64,000 nt of DNA, taken from assembly GCF_001678845.1 (NCBI RefSeq), contig NZ_MAIQ01000001.1, positions 333,146 through 397,145 of the forward strand, read 5' to 3'. The position numbers were made by a program, and so were the translations under genes. The notes beneath the pieces are model-generated. The model was not told where the DNA came from and ran no database searches. It saw nothing but the letters and a program-made list of their open reading frames with translations. The first letter of the stretch is position 1; every line of letters begins with the position of its first letter. This DNA is from Christensenella intestinihominis (GTDB lineage Bacteria; Bacillota; Clostridia; Christensenellales; Christensenellaceae). Shown one piece after another: positions 31,851-40,895 of this stretch.

Positions 31851-33617
31851 TCAGTCCCTTACAAGCTTCTTTTTCCCATTGCCGATGAGGTCGTCCCGCT
31901 CCGCTTTCCGCAGCGCTTTTTTCACAATTTCACGATTTTTCGGATTCTTATATTGTATAAGCGCACGCTGCATCGATTTTTCTTCCGCGCTCCTCGGAAC
32001 ATATATCTTCTTCCCTGTTTCGGGATTGATCCCCGTATAATACATACATGTTGCGAGCGTCCCGGGCGTCGGATAAAAATCCTGTGCCTGTTCGGGCATA
32101 AAACCCGTATCGCGGATAAATTCCGCAAGCCGCACCGCATCCGTCATTGTACATCCCGGATGGGACGACATAAAATACGGCAAAACATATTGCTTTTTCC
32201 GGGCCCGCTGTGAAGCGGCGGTGAATTTCTGGCAAAACCGCTGGTATTTTTCGATTTCCGGTTTTCCCATCAATTTCAAGACGTCGGGGCTCACATGCTC
32301 CGGTGCAAGTTTCAGTTGTCCGCTGACATGATGCGCGGCAAGCTCTCTTACAAATTCCCCGCTTTTATCAAGAAGCGCATAATCATACCGGATTCCCGAA
32401 CGAATGAACACCTTTTTTACGCCGTCAACCGTGCGGACTTTGCGTAAAAGCCTGACATATTCCGCCTGGTTCTCTTTCAAATACCTGCACTTTTCGGGCG
32501 TCAGGCACCGACGCACAGTGCACCTGCCCCTGGGGTTCGTACATTTCACTCCGTAGAAATTTGCAGTCGGGCCGCCTACGTCATGGATATAGCCTTTGAA
32601 TTCCGTATCCTGCGTAAACTGCTTTGCTTCCGCGACGACGCTCTCCATGCTTCGCCATGCCACATTCTTTCCCTGGTGGTAGTAGAGCGCGCAGAACGCA
32701 CACGCACCAATACATCCCCGGGTTGCAGTGATGCTGAATTTCACTTCGTCAAGCGCGGGTATGGGCTTTTCATACATCGGATGGGCGGCGCGCATATAGG
32801 GCAATGAATAAACAAAATCAAGCTCCTTTTGGTTTAACGGCTTTGACGGAATATTTTGTACAATAAAGCCATTCCCATATTCCTGCACCAGCGCCGTTTC
32901 CCGTTCGCGCATTTCCATCATAAAGGCCTGCGCATATACTTTTTTATCCGCACAGACTTGCTTGAAGGACGGCAGTTCTTTGTATTCATATACCCGCTCG
33001 AGCGTGGGCGCAGGGTAGGAGGTGCCTTCCACGTAAGTGATATCCCGTGCGGCAAGGCCGCCGTCAAGCGCCTCGGCAATTTCAATGATCGGCCGTTCGC
33101 CCATACCGTAAACCAGAAGGTCCGCGCCGCTTTCCATCAATATGGAAGGCTTCACCTCGTTATCCCAATAATCATAATGCGCAAACCGCCGCAAGCTCGC
33201 TTCAATTCCACCGATGATTACCGGTATGTCACCGTAGGCCTCGCGGATTCTCTTCGTATAGACAATCGTGGAACGCGCAGGCCTTTTTCCGGCTTTTCCC
33301 CCGGGCGAATACAGGTCCTTTGCCCGGCGATGCTTTGTTACGGAATACAGGTTTACCATGCTGTCCATATTGCCCGCACTGATCAGGAAGCCGAGCCTCG
33401 GCCTTCCCAACCTCTTGAAATCGCCGGAGGTTTTCCATGCCGGCTGGGCTATGATCCCCACGGAATAACCATGGGCCACAAGGTAGCGCGAAATGATTGC
33501 ATGCGCAAACGACGGATGATCCACATAGGCATCCCCCGTTACCAATACAAAATCAAGCTGCTTAATTCCATTTTTCTCCATATCCGCTTTGGATATGGGT
33601 AAAAAGCCATCACTCAT
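31851..33617 (-). CDS. YgiQ-family radical SAM protein
   Basis: 588 residues. A large radical-SAM protein of unknown substrate, widespread in anaerobes. An N-terminal cobalamin-binding-like domain (DFVLVTGDAYVDHPSF, PVIIGGIEASLRRFAHYDYW) is followed by the cluster motif RGCIGACAFCALYYHQG and a C-terminal DUF3362-like part (QDFYPTPGTLATCMYYTGINP). Two further Cys groups (CTNPRGRCTVRRCLTPEKC) suggest another metal site. Two in-frame ATGs are possible; the first (33629) lies inside the likely -10 hexamer, so I used the second. It would be almost leaderless if that promoter is right. Confidence 0.87.
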   Translation of the reverse strand: MSDGFLPISKADMEKNGIKQLDFVLVTGDAYVDHPSFAHAIISRYLVAHGYSVGIIAQPAWKTSGDFKRLGRPRLGFLISAGNMDSMVNLYSVTKHRRAKDLYSPGGKAGKRPARSTIVYTKRIREAYGDIPVIIGGIEASLRRFAHYDYWDNEVKPSILMESGADLLVYGMGERPIIEIAEALDGGLAARDITYVEGTSYPAPTLERVYEYKELPSFKQVCADKKVYAQAFMMEMRERETALVQEYGNGFIVQNIPSKPLNQKELDFVYSLPYMRAAHPMYEKPIPALDEVKFSITATRGCIGACAFCALYYHQGKNVAWRSMESVVAEAKQFTQDTEFKGYIHDVGGPTANFYGVKCTNPRGRCTVRRCLTPEKCRYLKENQAEYVRLLRKVRTVDGVKKVFIRSGIRYDYALLDKSGEFVRELAAHHVSGQLKLAPEHVSPDVLKLMGKPEIEKYQRFCQKFTAASQRARKKQYVLPYFMSSHPGCTMTDAVRLAEFIRDTGFMPEQAQDFYPTPGTLATCMYYTGINPETGKKIYVPRSAEEKSMQRALIQYKNPKNREIVKKALRKAERDDLIGNGKKKLVRD

Positions 33618-33624
33618 ACACTCT

Positions 33625-33652
33625 ATCATAACACAACAGTCAAAAACGACAA
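33625..33652 (-). promoter_or_regulatory. Possible promoter of the YgiQ gene
   Basis: TTGTCG, a 16-base spacer and TATGAT. The -10 covers the upstream in-frame ATG at 33629, and the transcript would start just before the ATG at 33617. Confidence 0.35.
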
Positions 33653-33757
33653 CTGCTGTTTTCGGTTGTCACGCCTTTGTTCCTTCATTCTGGCGGCATA
33701 TTTTTCCGGCCGACCCGGCATTTTTGCGCCGTCGTTTCCCATTCCGCACATCCGCAT
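33626..33757 (-). CDS. Possible small protein of 43 residues
   Basis: A short open frame follows the DUF134 gene directly: ATG at 33757 is three bases after the upstream stop, with TGAGGA overlapping. The product is basic, beginning MRMCGMGNDGAKMPGRPEKY and ending in a hydrophobic FLTVVL. I do not recognise it. It overlaps the possible YgiQ promoter and a weak terminator, and codon evidence is too short to judge, so it may be spurious. Confidence 0.25.
   Translation of the reverse strand: MRMCGMGNDGAKMPGRPEKYAARMKEQRRDNRKQQLSFLTVVL
33642..33671 (-). terminator. Weak terminator after DUF134
   Basis: Minus-strand GACAAC / GTTGTC stem with an 11-base loop followed by GTTTTT, 90 bases after the DUF134 stop. 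Confidence 0.35.
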
Positions 33758-33760
33758 TCC

Positions 33761-34114
33761 TCAAACCTGCTTGTCTTTGTTCCTGAGGCAGCAATATTTT
33801 TCATGGGCGCATTGCGGCTTCATGGCAGTGCACACGGCGACGTCGCCGCCCTCTATGCATATCTTTTTTCCATTTACCAGCGCATCCGCCATTTTCCGCC
33901 GTGCGCTGTCATACATCCGGGTCACGGTTGGCCGGGAGACATTCATTTTTTCAGCGCACTGCTCCTGCGTAAGCGCAACATAATCAAGCAACCGGATCAC
34001 TTCATATTCGTCATATCCGATTACCACCCTTCCCGTTCCGTCCGCATTCTCCGGAACAAAGCATGTTGTTTCGGGCTTGGAACAGATACATCTGCATTTA
34101 AACGGCCTTGCCAT
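33761..34114 (-). CDS. DUF134 family DNA-binding protein (UPF0251)
   Basis: 117 residues. The family start MARPFKCRCICSKPETTCFVP, the DEYEVIRLLDYVALTQEQCAEKMNVSRPTVTRMYDSARRKMADALV helix-turn-helix and the IEGG tail are all present. Four extra Cys at the C-terminus (CTAMKPQCAHEKYCC) with those at the N-terminus could bind metal. Relatives are found near molybdenum, nitrogenase and Fe-S genes, but targets are unknown. GAGGTG lies 9 bases before ATG. Confidence 0.82.
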   Translation of the reverse strand: MARPFKCRCICSKPETTCFVPENADGTGRVVIGYDEYEVIRLLDYVALTQEQCAEKMNVSRPTVTRMYDSARRKMADALVNGKKICIEGGDVAVCTAMKPQCAHEKYCCLRNKDKQV

Positions 34115-34204
34115 TTTTTAAGCACCTCGCTCATATTTGCGTTTGCTGCCGGAATAACGGGCTATTACAGGCAAAATATATCCGTCCGGCGACGGCAGGA
34201 TATT

Positions 34205-34723
34205 TTATTGTTCAATTCCTTTTCTGGCATGGATTCCCCTGTCATAAGGATGCTTTACCTTTTTAATTTCCGACACATAGTCAGCCCGGCGAATCAGTTC
34301 GCCATCCGGGTTGCGTCCCGTCAGTACAATTTCGAGCTTTTCCGGCTTATGATCCAGGAAATCGTAGAGCTTTTGTATTTCCAGGAATCCCGCGCCGCAT
34401 GTTCCAATCACTTCATCCAGCACAAGCATATCATAACGCCCGGCCTGCCCGGCTGCGTTTTCGAGGATCGCCTCCTGCATCCTTTGCGCTTCCGCTTTTT
34501 CACTGTCATTCATATCCCATGCAAATTTTGAGCTGCCTTCGCCGCGCAATACCGCAATGTTGTCAAACCTCTCAAAGGATTTCAGTTCCCCGGATGGGCC
34601 GTTTTTCATAAACTGCACGAAAAGCACCTGCAATCCATTCCCCGCCGCCCGTATGGCGAGCCCCGCCGCCGCGGTGGTTTTTCCCTTTCCATCTCCGCAA
34701 TAAATATGTATCAGGCCTTTCAT
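34205..34723 (-). CDS. cobO: Cob(I)yrinic acid a,c-diamide adenosyltransferase
   Basis: 172 residues. CobO/BtuR attaches the adenosyl group to cobalamin or its precursors, using ATP. The P-loop YCGDGKGKTTAAAGLAIRAAG, VQFMKNGPSGEL, LVLDEVIGTCGAGFL and VLTGRNPDGELIRRADYVSEI are typical. The start is ATG at 34723 with GGAGG 8 bases upstream; the upstream open frame runs into the RNase P RNA gene and is not real. No other cobalamin gene lies in the window, so it may serve salvage for B12 enzymes elsewhere. Confidence 0.92.
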   Translation of the reverse strand: MKGLIHIYCGDGKGKTTAAAGLAIRAAGNGLQVLFVQFMKNGPSGELKSFERFDNIAVLRGEGSSKFAWDMNDSEKAEAQRMQEAILENAAGQAGRYDMLVLDEVIGTCGAGFLEIQKLYDFLDHKPEKLEIVLTGRNPDGELIRRADYVSEIKKVKHPYDRGIHARKGIEQ

Positions 34724-34778
34724 CCATTGTTCCTCCCAACCATAACTGCCCTGGCCGTTTCTTTCCGTCATCCAGCCC

Positions 34779-34807
34779 ATTATACGCCTTTTCATTTTTA
34801 AGCACAA
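34779..34807 (-). promoter_or_regulatory. Promoter of cobO
   Basis: TTGTGC, 17 bases, TATAAT, 55 bases upstream of the start. The leader is too short for a cobalamin riboswitch. Confidence 0.6.
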
Positions 34808-34852
34808 ATCCAGGCCGGATAAAACCCTCTTGTTCATCTGGTTCCGTATAAT

Positions 34853-34878
34853 AAAAGAGGCCCTTTTCCGGACCTCTT
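34853..34878 (-). terminator. rnpB: Terminator of RNase P RNA
   Basis: Minus-strand AAGAGGTCC / GGGCCTCTT stem around GGAAAA-like loop followed by TT-ATTAT, about 30 bases after the 3' end of the RNA. Confidence 0.65.
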
Positions 34879-34907
34879 GGCAACACTGTACGGTTATTAA
34901 AATAATT

Positions 34908-35237
34908 TGAGCAGACCTGTAAGCCGGGTTCTGTTTTGATGACCATCTATCTAGGCCGTATGTTACCATACGGCTCATGCGATTACAAGGGACGTGACGG
35001 GCCGCCATTGAATGTCCCTATACCAATCTTGCACCAGGCGGGGTTTACATGGACGCGTTAAGTTGCCATAACGCCGGTGAGCTCTTACCTCGCCTTTCCA
35101 CCCTTGCACCCAAAAGGATGCGGTTTATTTCTGTTGCACTTTCCTTGGAGTCGCCTCCACCGGGTGTTACCCGGCGCCCTGCCCTATGGAGCCCGGACTT
35201 TCCTCACGCCGGAGCGCGCGGTCATCCAGTCTGCTCA
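34908..35237 (-). ncRNA. rnpB: RNase P RNA, bacterial class A
   Basis: The catalytic RNA that trims tRNA 5' leaders. The ends pair as helix P1 (GAGCAGAC with GTCTGCTC). On the minus strand the conserved GAGGAAAGTCCGGGCTCC and ATAGGGCAGGGCGCC lie near the 5' end, GGAAAGTGCAACAGAAA and TGCAAGGGTGG in the middle, and AACCCGGCTTACA near the 3' end. Length is about 330 bases. It begins about 8 bases after the stop of the zinc-ribbon gene, so it is probably processed from the dnaG-rpoD operon transcript or uses a promoter hidden in that gene. End positions are approximate. Confidence 0.95.
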
Positions 35238-35244
35238 AAATTTT

Positions 35245-35979
35245 TTAATCTTCCACTACGTAAAGAATCCTGCCGCAGTTTTCGCACTCGACGATATTGC
35301 CCTCCACCTTCAGGCTTTGCAGCACGCCGGACGGAAGCTGCATCTTACAACCCTCGCAACGGTCGCCAACCAGTTTCGCCATTGGATTGGGACGGTGCTG
35401 CTTAATTGATTTATAACGCTCCATAAGCGCCGTATCAATCCCCTTGGCCGCCTTGGCGACGTTGGCGCGCAATTTGTCGAGGTCGTCTTTTCCCGCGCCT
35501 ACTTCCTTTGCATGCTGTTCCTTCAGGATATCAAACTGCTTTTTTGCGTTGCTCATCTTAACAAGCGTTTCCTTGATCTCTGTTTCTGATTTTTCAAGGC
35601 GATGCATAATATCGACGATCTTACGCTTGTTCAGTTCAACCGACGCTTTTATATTCTCGCATTCCTTAATCATCTCGCGTACATCGTCAAGGAACATGTC
35701 CTCCAGATCATAGCCTGTAACCTCGGAAATCTCTTCTTTTTTCTCATTCATCTGCTTTTGAAGGATTTCAATCTGGGAGGTTATTTCGCCCATTTTATTC
35801 TGGAGCAGCACGGATTCCTGCTCAAGCTGCTTAAGCTTCTGCTGGTTATTTTTGTAAACCTGCTGCTGGTGAACCAGTTTTTTTCTGGTTTCCGTATTCA
35901 TAAGAGTACGTTCATAGGATTCCAGGGCATTTTCCGCCGCCTGATAATCCCACAAAGCTTTTAAATTATTACTCAACAT
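35245..35979 (-). CDS. Zinc-ribbon coiled-coil protein (COG1579 type)
   Basis: 244 residues. A long alpha-helical hairpin (about 15-185, rich in Lys/Glu/Gln heptads) is followed by a C4 zinc ribbon, CEGCKMQLP and VECENCGRILYVVE. The family is common in bacteria next to nif3-like genes and rpoD and may bind nucleic acid or act in secretion; no function is settled. ATG at 35979 follows GAGGAGG. It is 8 bases after the Nif3 gene. Confidence 0.85.
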   Translation of the reverse strand: MLSNNLKALWDYQAAENALESYERTLMNTETRKKLVHQQQVYKNNQQKLKQLEQESVLLQNKMGEITSQIEILQKQMNEKKEEISEVTGYDLEDMFLDDVREMIKECENIKASVELNKRKIVDIMHRLEKSETEIKETLVKMSNAKKQFDILKEQHAKEVGAGKDDLDKLRANVAKAAKGIDTALMERYKSIKQHRPNPMAKLVGDRCEGCKMQLPSGVLQSLKVEGNIVECENCGRILYVVED

Positions 35980-35987
35980 AGACCTCC

Positions 35988-37100
35988 TCAATAATTTACG
36001 TATGGCCTGCGTAAATTTGTCACATAAATCGCTATGTTATAGTTTACATCATTCAGCCATTTTTGTAAACCTTGCGCATACAGTTGGCAAAAGCATTTCT
36101 CGGTATCAAAGTGGCCTGCCTCCACCAAAATAATATCCTTGCGCACCGCATACTCGTTGTGCTTGATTTCTCCCGTAACAAAAAGTTCCGCGCCCTTTCC
36201 CATCGCCGCATCCGCAAAATCGCCCGCCGCGCCTCCGCATACCCCAAGGCGTTTGATTGTCCTGTCAAGATCGCCCGCGACACGTACGCTGTCTGTCTTC
36301 AATGATTCTTTCAGCCGGTCCAGCACTTCCCTGGCCCGGAGCGGCAAGGGCAAATCCCCAACAATACCAAGCCCGGAACCGACCTGCTGCGGCTCATCCG
36401 TTTTAAGGACGCTGATTGCGGGAACCTCGTAGGGATGATTATCCCTTACTGCGGCAAGGACGGTTTGCAGGTTTTTTTCACTGCAAACAGAAGAAATACG
36501 GATTTCATCCACTTCTTCAAGCTGTCCCGCTTGCCCGATATATGGATGGGCGCCCTCCTTCGGCCGGAAGGTGCCTTTTCCGTCGATATTGAAGGTACAC
36601 TCCGTATAGCCCCCAAGCTGCCCCGCTCCTGCAGCGGCCATCGCCCCGCGAACCGTTGCCGCATGATCCCGCGGCACATGCACCGCCACCTCGTAGAAAT
36701 GCTCTATGGCGCCGTTTTTAATGTAGCACCGGTTTCCGAGTTTAAACTGGTCCGCCAGCCATGTATTAATTCCCCCCGGGGCGCTGTCCATACTTGTATG
36801 GGCACAATAAAGCGAAATGTTCCGTTCCGCAAGCAGCTGGATACATTGTCCCTCGTAGGAATTTGAATCGATCTGCTTGGTTGCCCGGAATAACAGCGGA
36901 TGGTGGGAAACAATAAGATTGCATCCCTTTTCCGCAGCCTCTTCAATTACTTCCGGCAAAACATCCAGGCAGATCATAATTCCGGAAATGTCCGTATTAT
37001 GCAGGTTTACATTAAACCCGCTGTTGTCCCAATCTTCCGCAAATCCGACCGGTGCAATTTTCTCTAAAAGAACACCCACTTGTTCCAAAGTTACAGGCAT
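35988..37100 (-). CDS. Nif3-like dinuclear metal-centre protein (YqfO type)
   Basis: 370 residues. The split NIF3 domain has LVSHHPLLFRATKQID and CAHTSMDSAPGG in the first part, and GEIKHNEY... VEAGHFDTEKCF at the end, which supply His/Asp/Glu ligands for two metals. Between them (about 130-235) lies the PII/CutA-like insertion seen in YqfO. The family has been linked to GTP cyclohydrolase-like chemistry, but its biological role is uncertain. The trmK-nif3 overlap of 10 bases and the rpoD-trmK-nif3 order are typical of Firmicutes. Confidence 0.92.
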   Translation of the reverse strand: MPVTLEQVGVLLEKIAPVGFAEDWDNSGFNVNLHNTDISGIMICLDVLPEVIEEAAEKGCNLIVSHHPLLFRATKQIDSNSYEGQCIQLLAERNISLYCAHTSMDSAPGGINTWLADQFKLGNRCYIKNGAIEHFYEVAVHVPRDHAATVRGAMAAAGAGQLGGYTECTFNIDGKGTFRPKEGAHPYIGQAGQLEEVDEIRISSVCSEKNLQTVLAAVRDNHPYEVPAISVLKTDEPQQVGSGLGIVGDLPLPLRAREVLDRLKESLKTDSVRVAGDLDRTIKRLGVCGGAAGDFADAAMGKGAELFVTGEIKHNEYAVRKDIILVEAGHFDTEKCFCQLYAQGLQKWLNDVNYNIAIYVTNLRRPYVNY

Positions 37101-37771
37101 CGCAGTACCTCCATGACCTGATCCCTAAGTCTCCGTTTCACCGCAAGATATTCCTGCGTATCCTTTCCCTGTTTCGCCCGGGAAATAATCGATTCCAACT
37201 CGCGCAGCCTGTTCTGCAAAAATTCTTTTTGCAGCGGTTCCCTTCGCATTGCCGGATAATATCCAAAATGCAGGTATACTTCTTGGGGCGGCGGTCCTTC
37301 TCCCGGAGCAGCGGCAATTACCTGATAATAATGCCCCGCATCCTTTACGATTGATTCGTCCTTGATGGTAAAACCGTTCCTATACAAAAAAGTCCGCAAT
37401 TCATACTCATTTCCCTGCGGGCCCAAAATCAGCTGGTTTGCCTTTTTGGCGGTTCCAATTCCCGCTGCAAGGATATCACGTATCAGCAGTCCCCCCATAC
37501 CGGTGATTATGATACAACCTACCGTTTTTCCCTCCAGAGCGCCGAGCCCGTCCGATATCAGGGGGGTTATCCCTGTTATATTTCGTCCGGCAATAATATT
37601 TTTCGCTTTTTGGAGCGATTGCTCGCTGATATCGCAGGCAAATACACGTTTTGCGCGTTTTTTTTCAATCAGTGCCGCCGATATCCTGCCGTGATCGCAG
37701 CCAATATCAGCCGCAGTATCCGCGCCGTCAACAAAATCAACGATTGCCCGCATTCTTGGCGTCATTTCCAT
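37091..37771 (-). CDS. trmK: tRNA (adenine-22-N1)-methyltransferase
   Basis: 226 residues. TrmK methylates N1 of A22 in tRNA with SAM. The Rossmann core is TAADIGCDHGRISAALIE, FACDISEQSLQKAK and CIIITGMGGLLI; the C-terminal coiled-coil helices bind tRNA. A hairpin lies immediately upstream (37781-37802) and no standard ribosome site is present next to ATG 37771; the nearest purine-rich motif, AAAGGAG, overlaps the end of rpoD beyond the hairpin. Confidence 0.9.
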   Translation of the reverse strand: MEMTPRMRAIVDFVDGADTAADIGCDHGRISAALIEKKRAKRVFACDISEQSLQKAKNIIAGRNITGITPLISDGLGALEGKTVGCIIITGMGGLLIRDILAAGIGTAKKANQLILGPQGNEYELRTFLYRNGFTIKDESIVKDAGHYYQVIAAAPGEGPPPQEVYLHFGYYPAMRREPLQKEFLQNRLRELESIISRAKQGKDTQEYLAVKRRLRDQVMEVLRCL

Positions 37772-37780
37772 ACGATATGA

Positions 37781-37802
37781 AAGGCGGCTGTTACGCCGCC
37801 TT
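37781..37802 (-). other. Hairpin between rpoD and trmK
   Basis: AAGGCGGC and GCCGCCTT form a perfect 8-bp stem with a 6-base loop. There is no T-run after it on the minus strand. It separates the AAAGGAG motif at 37811-37817 from the trmK start. Confidence 0.7.
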
Positions 37803-37817
37803 GTTATGCTCCTTTGC

Positions 37818-39005
37818 TTATTCCAAAAAGTCCCTTAACTTCTTTGACCTTGACGGATGGCGAAGCTTGCGCAACGCCTTTGCCTCAATCTGCCGGATTC
37901 TTTCACGCGTTACCTGAAACTCCTTGCCGACCTCTTCCAAAGTACGCGCACGGCCGTCTTCCAAGCCAAACCTTAATTTCAGCACCTTCTCTTCACGCGG
38001 TGTCAGCGTATCAAGGACATCCATCAGCTGTTCCTTCAAAAGCGTAAATGCCGCCGCCTCAGCCGGGGCGGGCGCATCGTCATCCGGGATAAAATCCCCC
38101 AGATGGCTGTCTTCCTCTTCCCCGATCGGCGTCTCCAGCGAAACAGGCTCCTGTGCAATTTTTAATATTTCACGCACCTTTTCTTCCGGAATATCCATTT
38201 CTTTTGCCAACTCTTCCGGAAGCGGATCACGTCCATACTGCTGGAGCAACTGGCGCGATACGCGGATTAATTTATTGATCGTTTCCACCATATGGACGGG
38301 AATACGAATCGTCCGGGCCTGGTCCGCAATTGCGCGGGTAATCGCCTGGCGAATCCACCATGTTGCATAAGTGCTGAATTTGTAACCCTTCTGGTAATCG
38401 AACTTTTCGACCGCTTTAATCAGGCCGAGGTTTCCTTCCTGAATCAGGTCAAGGAACAGCATTCCACGCCCAACATAGCGCTTTGCAATACTGACTACAA
38501 GACGCAGGTTAGCCTCTGCAAGCTTCCGCTTTGCCTCCTGGTCGCCTTCCCCCATTCGCTTTGCCAGATCAACTTCTTCCGTCGCCGAAAGCAACGGAAC
38601 CTTGCCAATCTCTTTCAGGTACATCCTGACAGGATCGTCGATATTGATATTTTCCGGCATGGAAAGCTCGAAATCGACGACTTCCGTCTCTTCCTCCGCC
38701 TTCGGCACTTCCTTTTCAATTTCGTCATCCAGGACGTCGATATTCTGTTCTTCAAGCGCCTCGTACAGCTTGTCAATTTGCTCGGGCACCGCATGCGCGT
38801 CGTCGATATATTCGGCGATTTCCGCATATTTCAACACACCCTTGGTTTTCCCAATTTCAACAATTTTTGCGATTCGTTCGTCCGACAGCTTTGGCTGTGC
38901 CTTTTTCTCAACGGATTTTGCCTTTTTTTCCGTTGGCACAGATGCTTTGGCCACTTCGTTCTTACCTGCCTGTGTTTCCTTTTTTGTTTCTTTTTTCTCT
39001 GCCAA
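37818..39005 (-). CDS. rpoD: RNA polymerase primary sigma factor (SigA)
   Basis: 395 residues. The main housekeeping sigma factor. A Lys-rich first 35 residues and region 1.1-like part precede region 1.2/2 ([73 protein letters not shown]), region 3 and region 4.2 ([45 protein letters not shown]). The start codon is TTG at 39005 with AGGTGA 6 bases upstream, a weak start that may limit sigma synthesis. It follows dnaG, the classical macromolecular-synthesis order. Confidence 0.97.
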   Translation of the reverse strand: MAEKKETKKETQAGKNEVAKASVPTEKKAKSVEKKAQPKLSDERIAKIVEIGKTKGVLKYAEIAEYIDDAHAVPEQIDKLYEALEEQNIDVLDDEIEKEVPKAEEETEVVDFELSMPENINIDDPVRMYLKEIGKVPLLSATEEVDLAKRMGEGDQEAKRKLAEANLRLVVSIAKRYVGRGMLFLDLIQEGNLGLIKAVEKFDYQKGYKFSTYATWWIRQAITRAIADQARTIRIPVHMVETINKLIRVSRQLLQQYGRDPLPEELAKEMDIPEEKVREILKIAQEPVSLETPIGEEEDSHLGDFIPDDDAPAPAEAAAFTLLKEQLMDVLDTLTPREEKVLKLRFGLEDGRARTLEEVGKEFQVTRERIRQIEAKALRKLRHPSRSKKLRDFLE

Positions 39006-39029
39006 TAAAATTCACCTACTATTAAAATT

Positions 39030-40787
39030 TTAAAAACTTGTCTTAAGCTTATGAATCTTTTTTCCCAGCTCGTCTATCTTTTGCAGCAAAACGCGTTTCT
39101 TTTCCACATCCTGCTCGGCGCTGCAAGCCGCGAGGGCGTTACGCCGCTGCCGCTCCAGCCGCCCCAGCCTTATTTGCTTCACGCAGTCATTGAGGAAGTC
39201 GTCCGCATTTTCCCGCTCGTCTTCCTCGCTCAATACTTTCCTGATATAAGAGCTCTCCTCTTCACTCAGCACGGATAATAATTCGCTGTTCGCAGTGAAA
39301 ATCCCTTTTTTTGCCTTTTCCATAATATGAGAAAATATTTTTCTGTCCGCTGTATTTTGGAAATCCGCCTCTTCGATTTTCCCTTCCAGCTTCAAGGCGA
39401 TCTGCGGATCGGAATAGAGCCTTCGAATCAGGCAGTTTTCCGCCTTCTCTTCCAGAGTCGTCTCCCTCGCTTCCACTTTTGGCGGTATCCACTCCGCGTC
39501 CTGTTTCAAGCCGCCCGCATCCTGCATAATCGATTCCGGGGAATATCCCGTCATATCCGACAATTTTTTCGCATACTTTTCTTTCGTAACAGCGCTTTCC
39601 ACCTGCTTTAGCAAATTCGCACATTCCCGTGCAAATTTTTCTTTTTGATGGCTGTCGTCAAGATTATATTTTGCCGCCGTCACCCCAAAGCGGTAATCCA
39701 TTTCCGGCAGGGATACTTTCATAAGATTAATATATCCGTCCCTGCCATGCCCTTTCAGATATTCGTCAGGGTCCTGCCCTCCCGGTATAATGACGACCCT
39801 TGTTTCAATCCCTTCCTGCGCAAGGATTCCGAGTGCGCGGAGCGTCGCTTTTTGCCCGGCCGCGTCCCCGTCATAGGAGATATATACATGGTCCGTATAC
39901 CGCTTAATCAGGCGCGCCTGATCCTGCGTGAGCGCCGTACCAAGGGTCGCGACACACTCCGGGATTCCATAGGAAAAAAGCGCGATCACATCCATATAAC
40001 CTTCCACTAATATTAAATGGGAAAGGTTTTTTTGCCTGCGGATCAGGTTCAGGTTGTAAAGATTCCTGCTTTTGTTGAATGCAGCCGTTTCGGGAGAATT
40101 CAAATATTTCGGCATTCCGTCGTCCATCACACGTCCGCCAAAGCCAATAATATCTCCGAACGCATTGATAATCGGTATCATGGCACGGTTTCGGAACATA
40201 TCATAGCTTTTCCCGTCAGACATTTTAATCAATCCTGCCGCCTGCATATCCTGCTTCGTATACCCTTTTTCGGCAAGCATTTTCATCAGGTGATCCCAAC
40301 CGTCCTTTGCAAATCCCATGCCGAAGGTCTTGATGATGCGGTCGCCAATGCCTCTTCCCTTAAGATATTCGAGTGCGCTTTTTCCCTCCGGCGCATATAA
40401 ATTCTCATGGAAATACCGCGCGGCAATTTTATTCATCTCAAAAATCTTTTTTCGCTGCTGCTTACGCTTCTCGTATCCTGCATTATCCGTATTCTCCGGA
40501 ACCGGCAATTTTACTTTTTCCGCAAGATATTGACAAGCTTCCGGAAACGTCATTTTTTCCTGTTCCATGACGAACTGGATTGCATTTCCGCCTTTGCCGC
40601 AGCCAAAGCAATGGTAAAATCCCTTTTCCGGGTTAACAGAAAAACTGGGCGTCTTCTCGTTGTGAAACGGACAGCACGCCCACCAACGTCCTCCTTTATT
40701 TTGCAGCGTTACATATTCGCCAATCAAATCAACAAGACTTACTTTAGAAAGCAAGTCCTGTATCCATTCTTCCGGAAAAAACGGCAT
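39030..40787 (-). CDS. dnaG: DNA primase
   Basis: 585 residues. DnaG makes RNA primers for DNA replication. The N-terminal CHC2 zinc finger (CPFHNEKTPSFSVNPEKGFYHCFGCG) is followed by the TOPRIM catalytic core (LVEGYMDVIALFSYG, YISYDGDAAGQKA) and a C-terminal helicase-binding domain. The residues around SYDGDAAG are the metal ligands. GGGAGAAG lies 5 bases before ATG. It opens the operon dnaG-rpoD-trmK-nif3-zinc-ribbon gene. Confidence 0.97.
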   Translation of the reverse strand: MPFFPEEWIQDLLSKVSLVDLIGEYVTLQNKGGRWWACCPFHNEKTPSFSVNPEKGFYHCFGCGKGGNAIQFVMEQEKMTFPEACQYLAEKVKLPVPENTDNAGYEKRKQQRKKIFEMNKIAARYFHENLYAPEGKSALEYLKGRGIGDRIIKTFGMGFAKDGWDHLMKMLAEKGYTKQDMQAAGLIKMSDGKSYDMFRNRAMIPIINAFGDIIGFGGRVMDDGMPKYLNSPETAAFNKSRNLYNLNLIRRQKNLSHLILVEGYMDVIALFSYGIPECVATLGTALTQDQARLIKRYTDHVYISYDGDAAGQKATLRALGILAQEGIETRVVIIPGGQDPDEYLKGHGRDGYINLMKVSLPEMDYRFGVTAAKYNLDDSHQKEKFARECANLLKQVESAVTKEKYAKKLSDMTGYSPESIMQDAGGLKQDAEWIPPKVEARETTLEEKAENCLIRRLYSDPQIALKLEGKIEEADFQNTADRKIFSHIMEKAKKGIFTANSELLSVLSEEESSYIRKVLSEEDERENADDFLNDCVKQIRLGRLERQRRNALAACSAEQDVEKKRVLLQKIDELGKKIHKLKTSF

Positions 40788-40835
40788 TTACTTCTCCCTT
40801 ATACTGAAACTTCTCCATATATTTTATACTACTAT

Positions 40836-40865
40836 ATTATACGCCCTAAACGTTAAATCCTTCAA
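40836..40865 (-). promoter_or_regulatory. Promoter of dnaG-rpoD
   Basis: TTGAAG, an 18-base spacer and TATAAT, 49 bases before dnaG. Confidence 0.65.
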
Positions 40866-40895
40866 ATTACGGTTAAAATATCTTTTCAAAATGCA

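Noticed and set aside
34724-35008. N-terminal extension of cobO by 95 codons
   Set aside because: It runs through the RNase P RNA 3' part and its terminator; the P-loop start MKGLIHIYCGDGKGKT has its own ribosome site at 34723.
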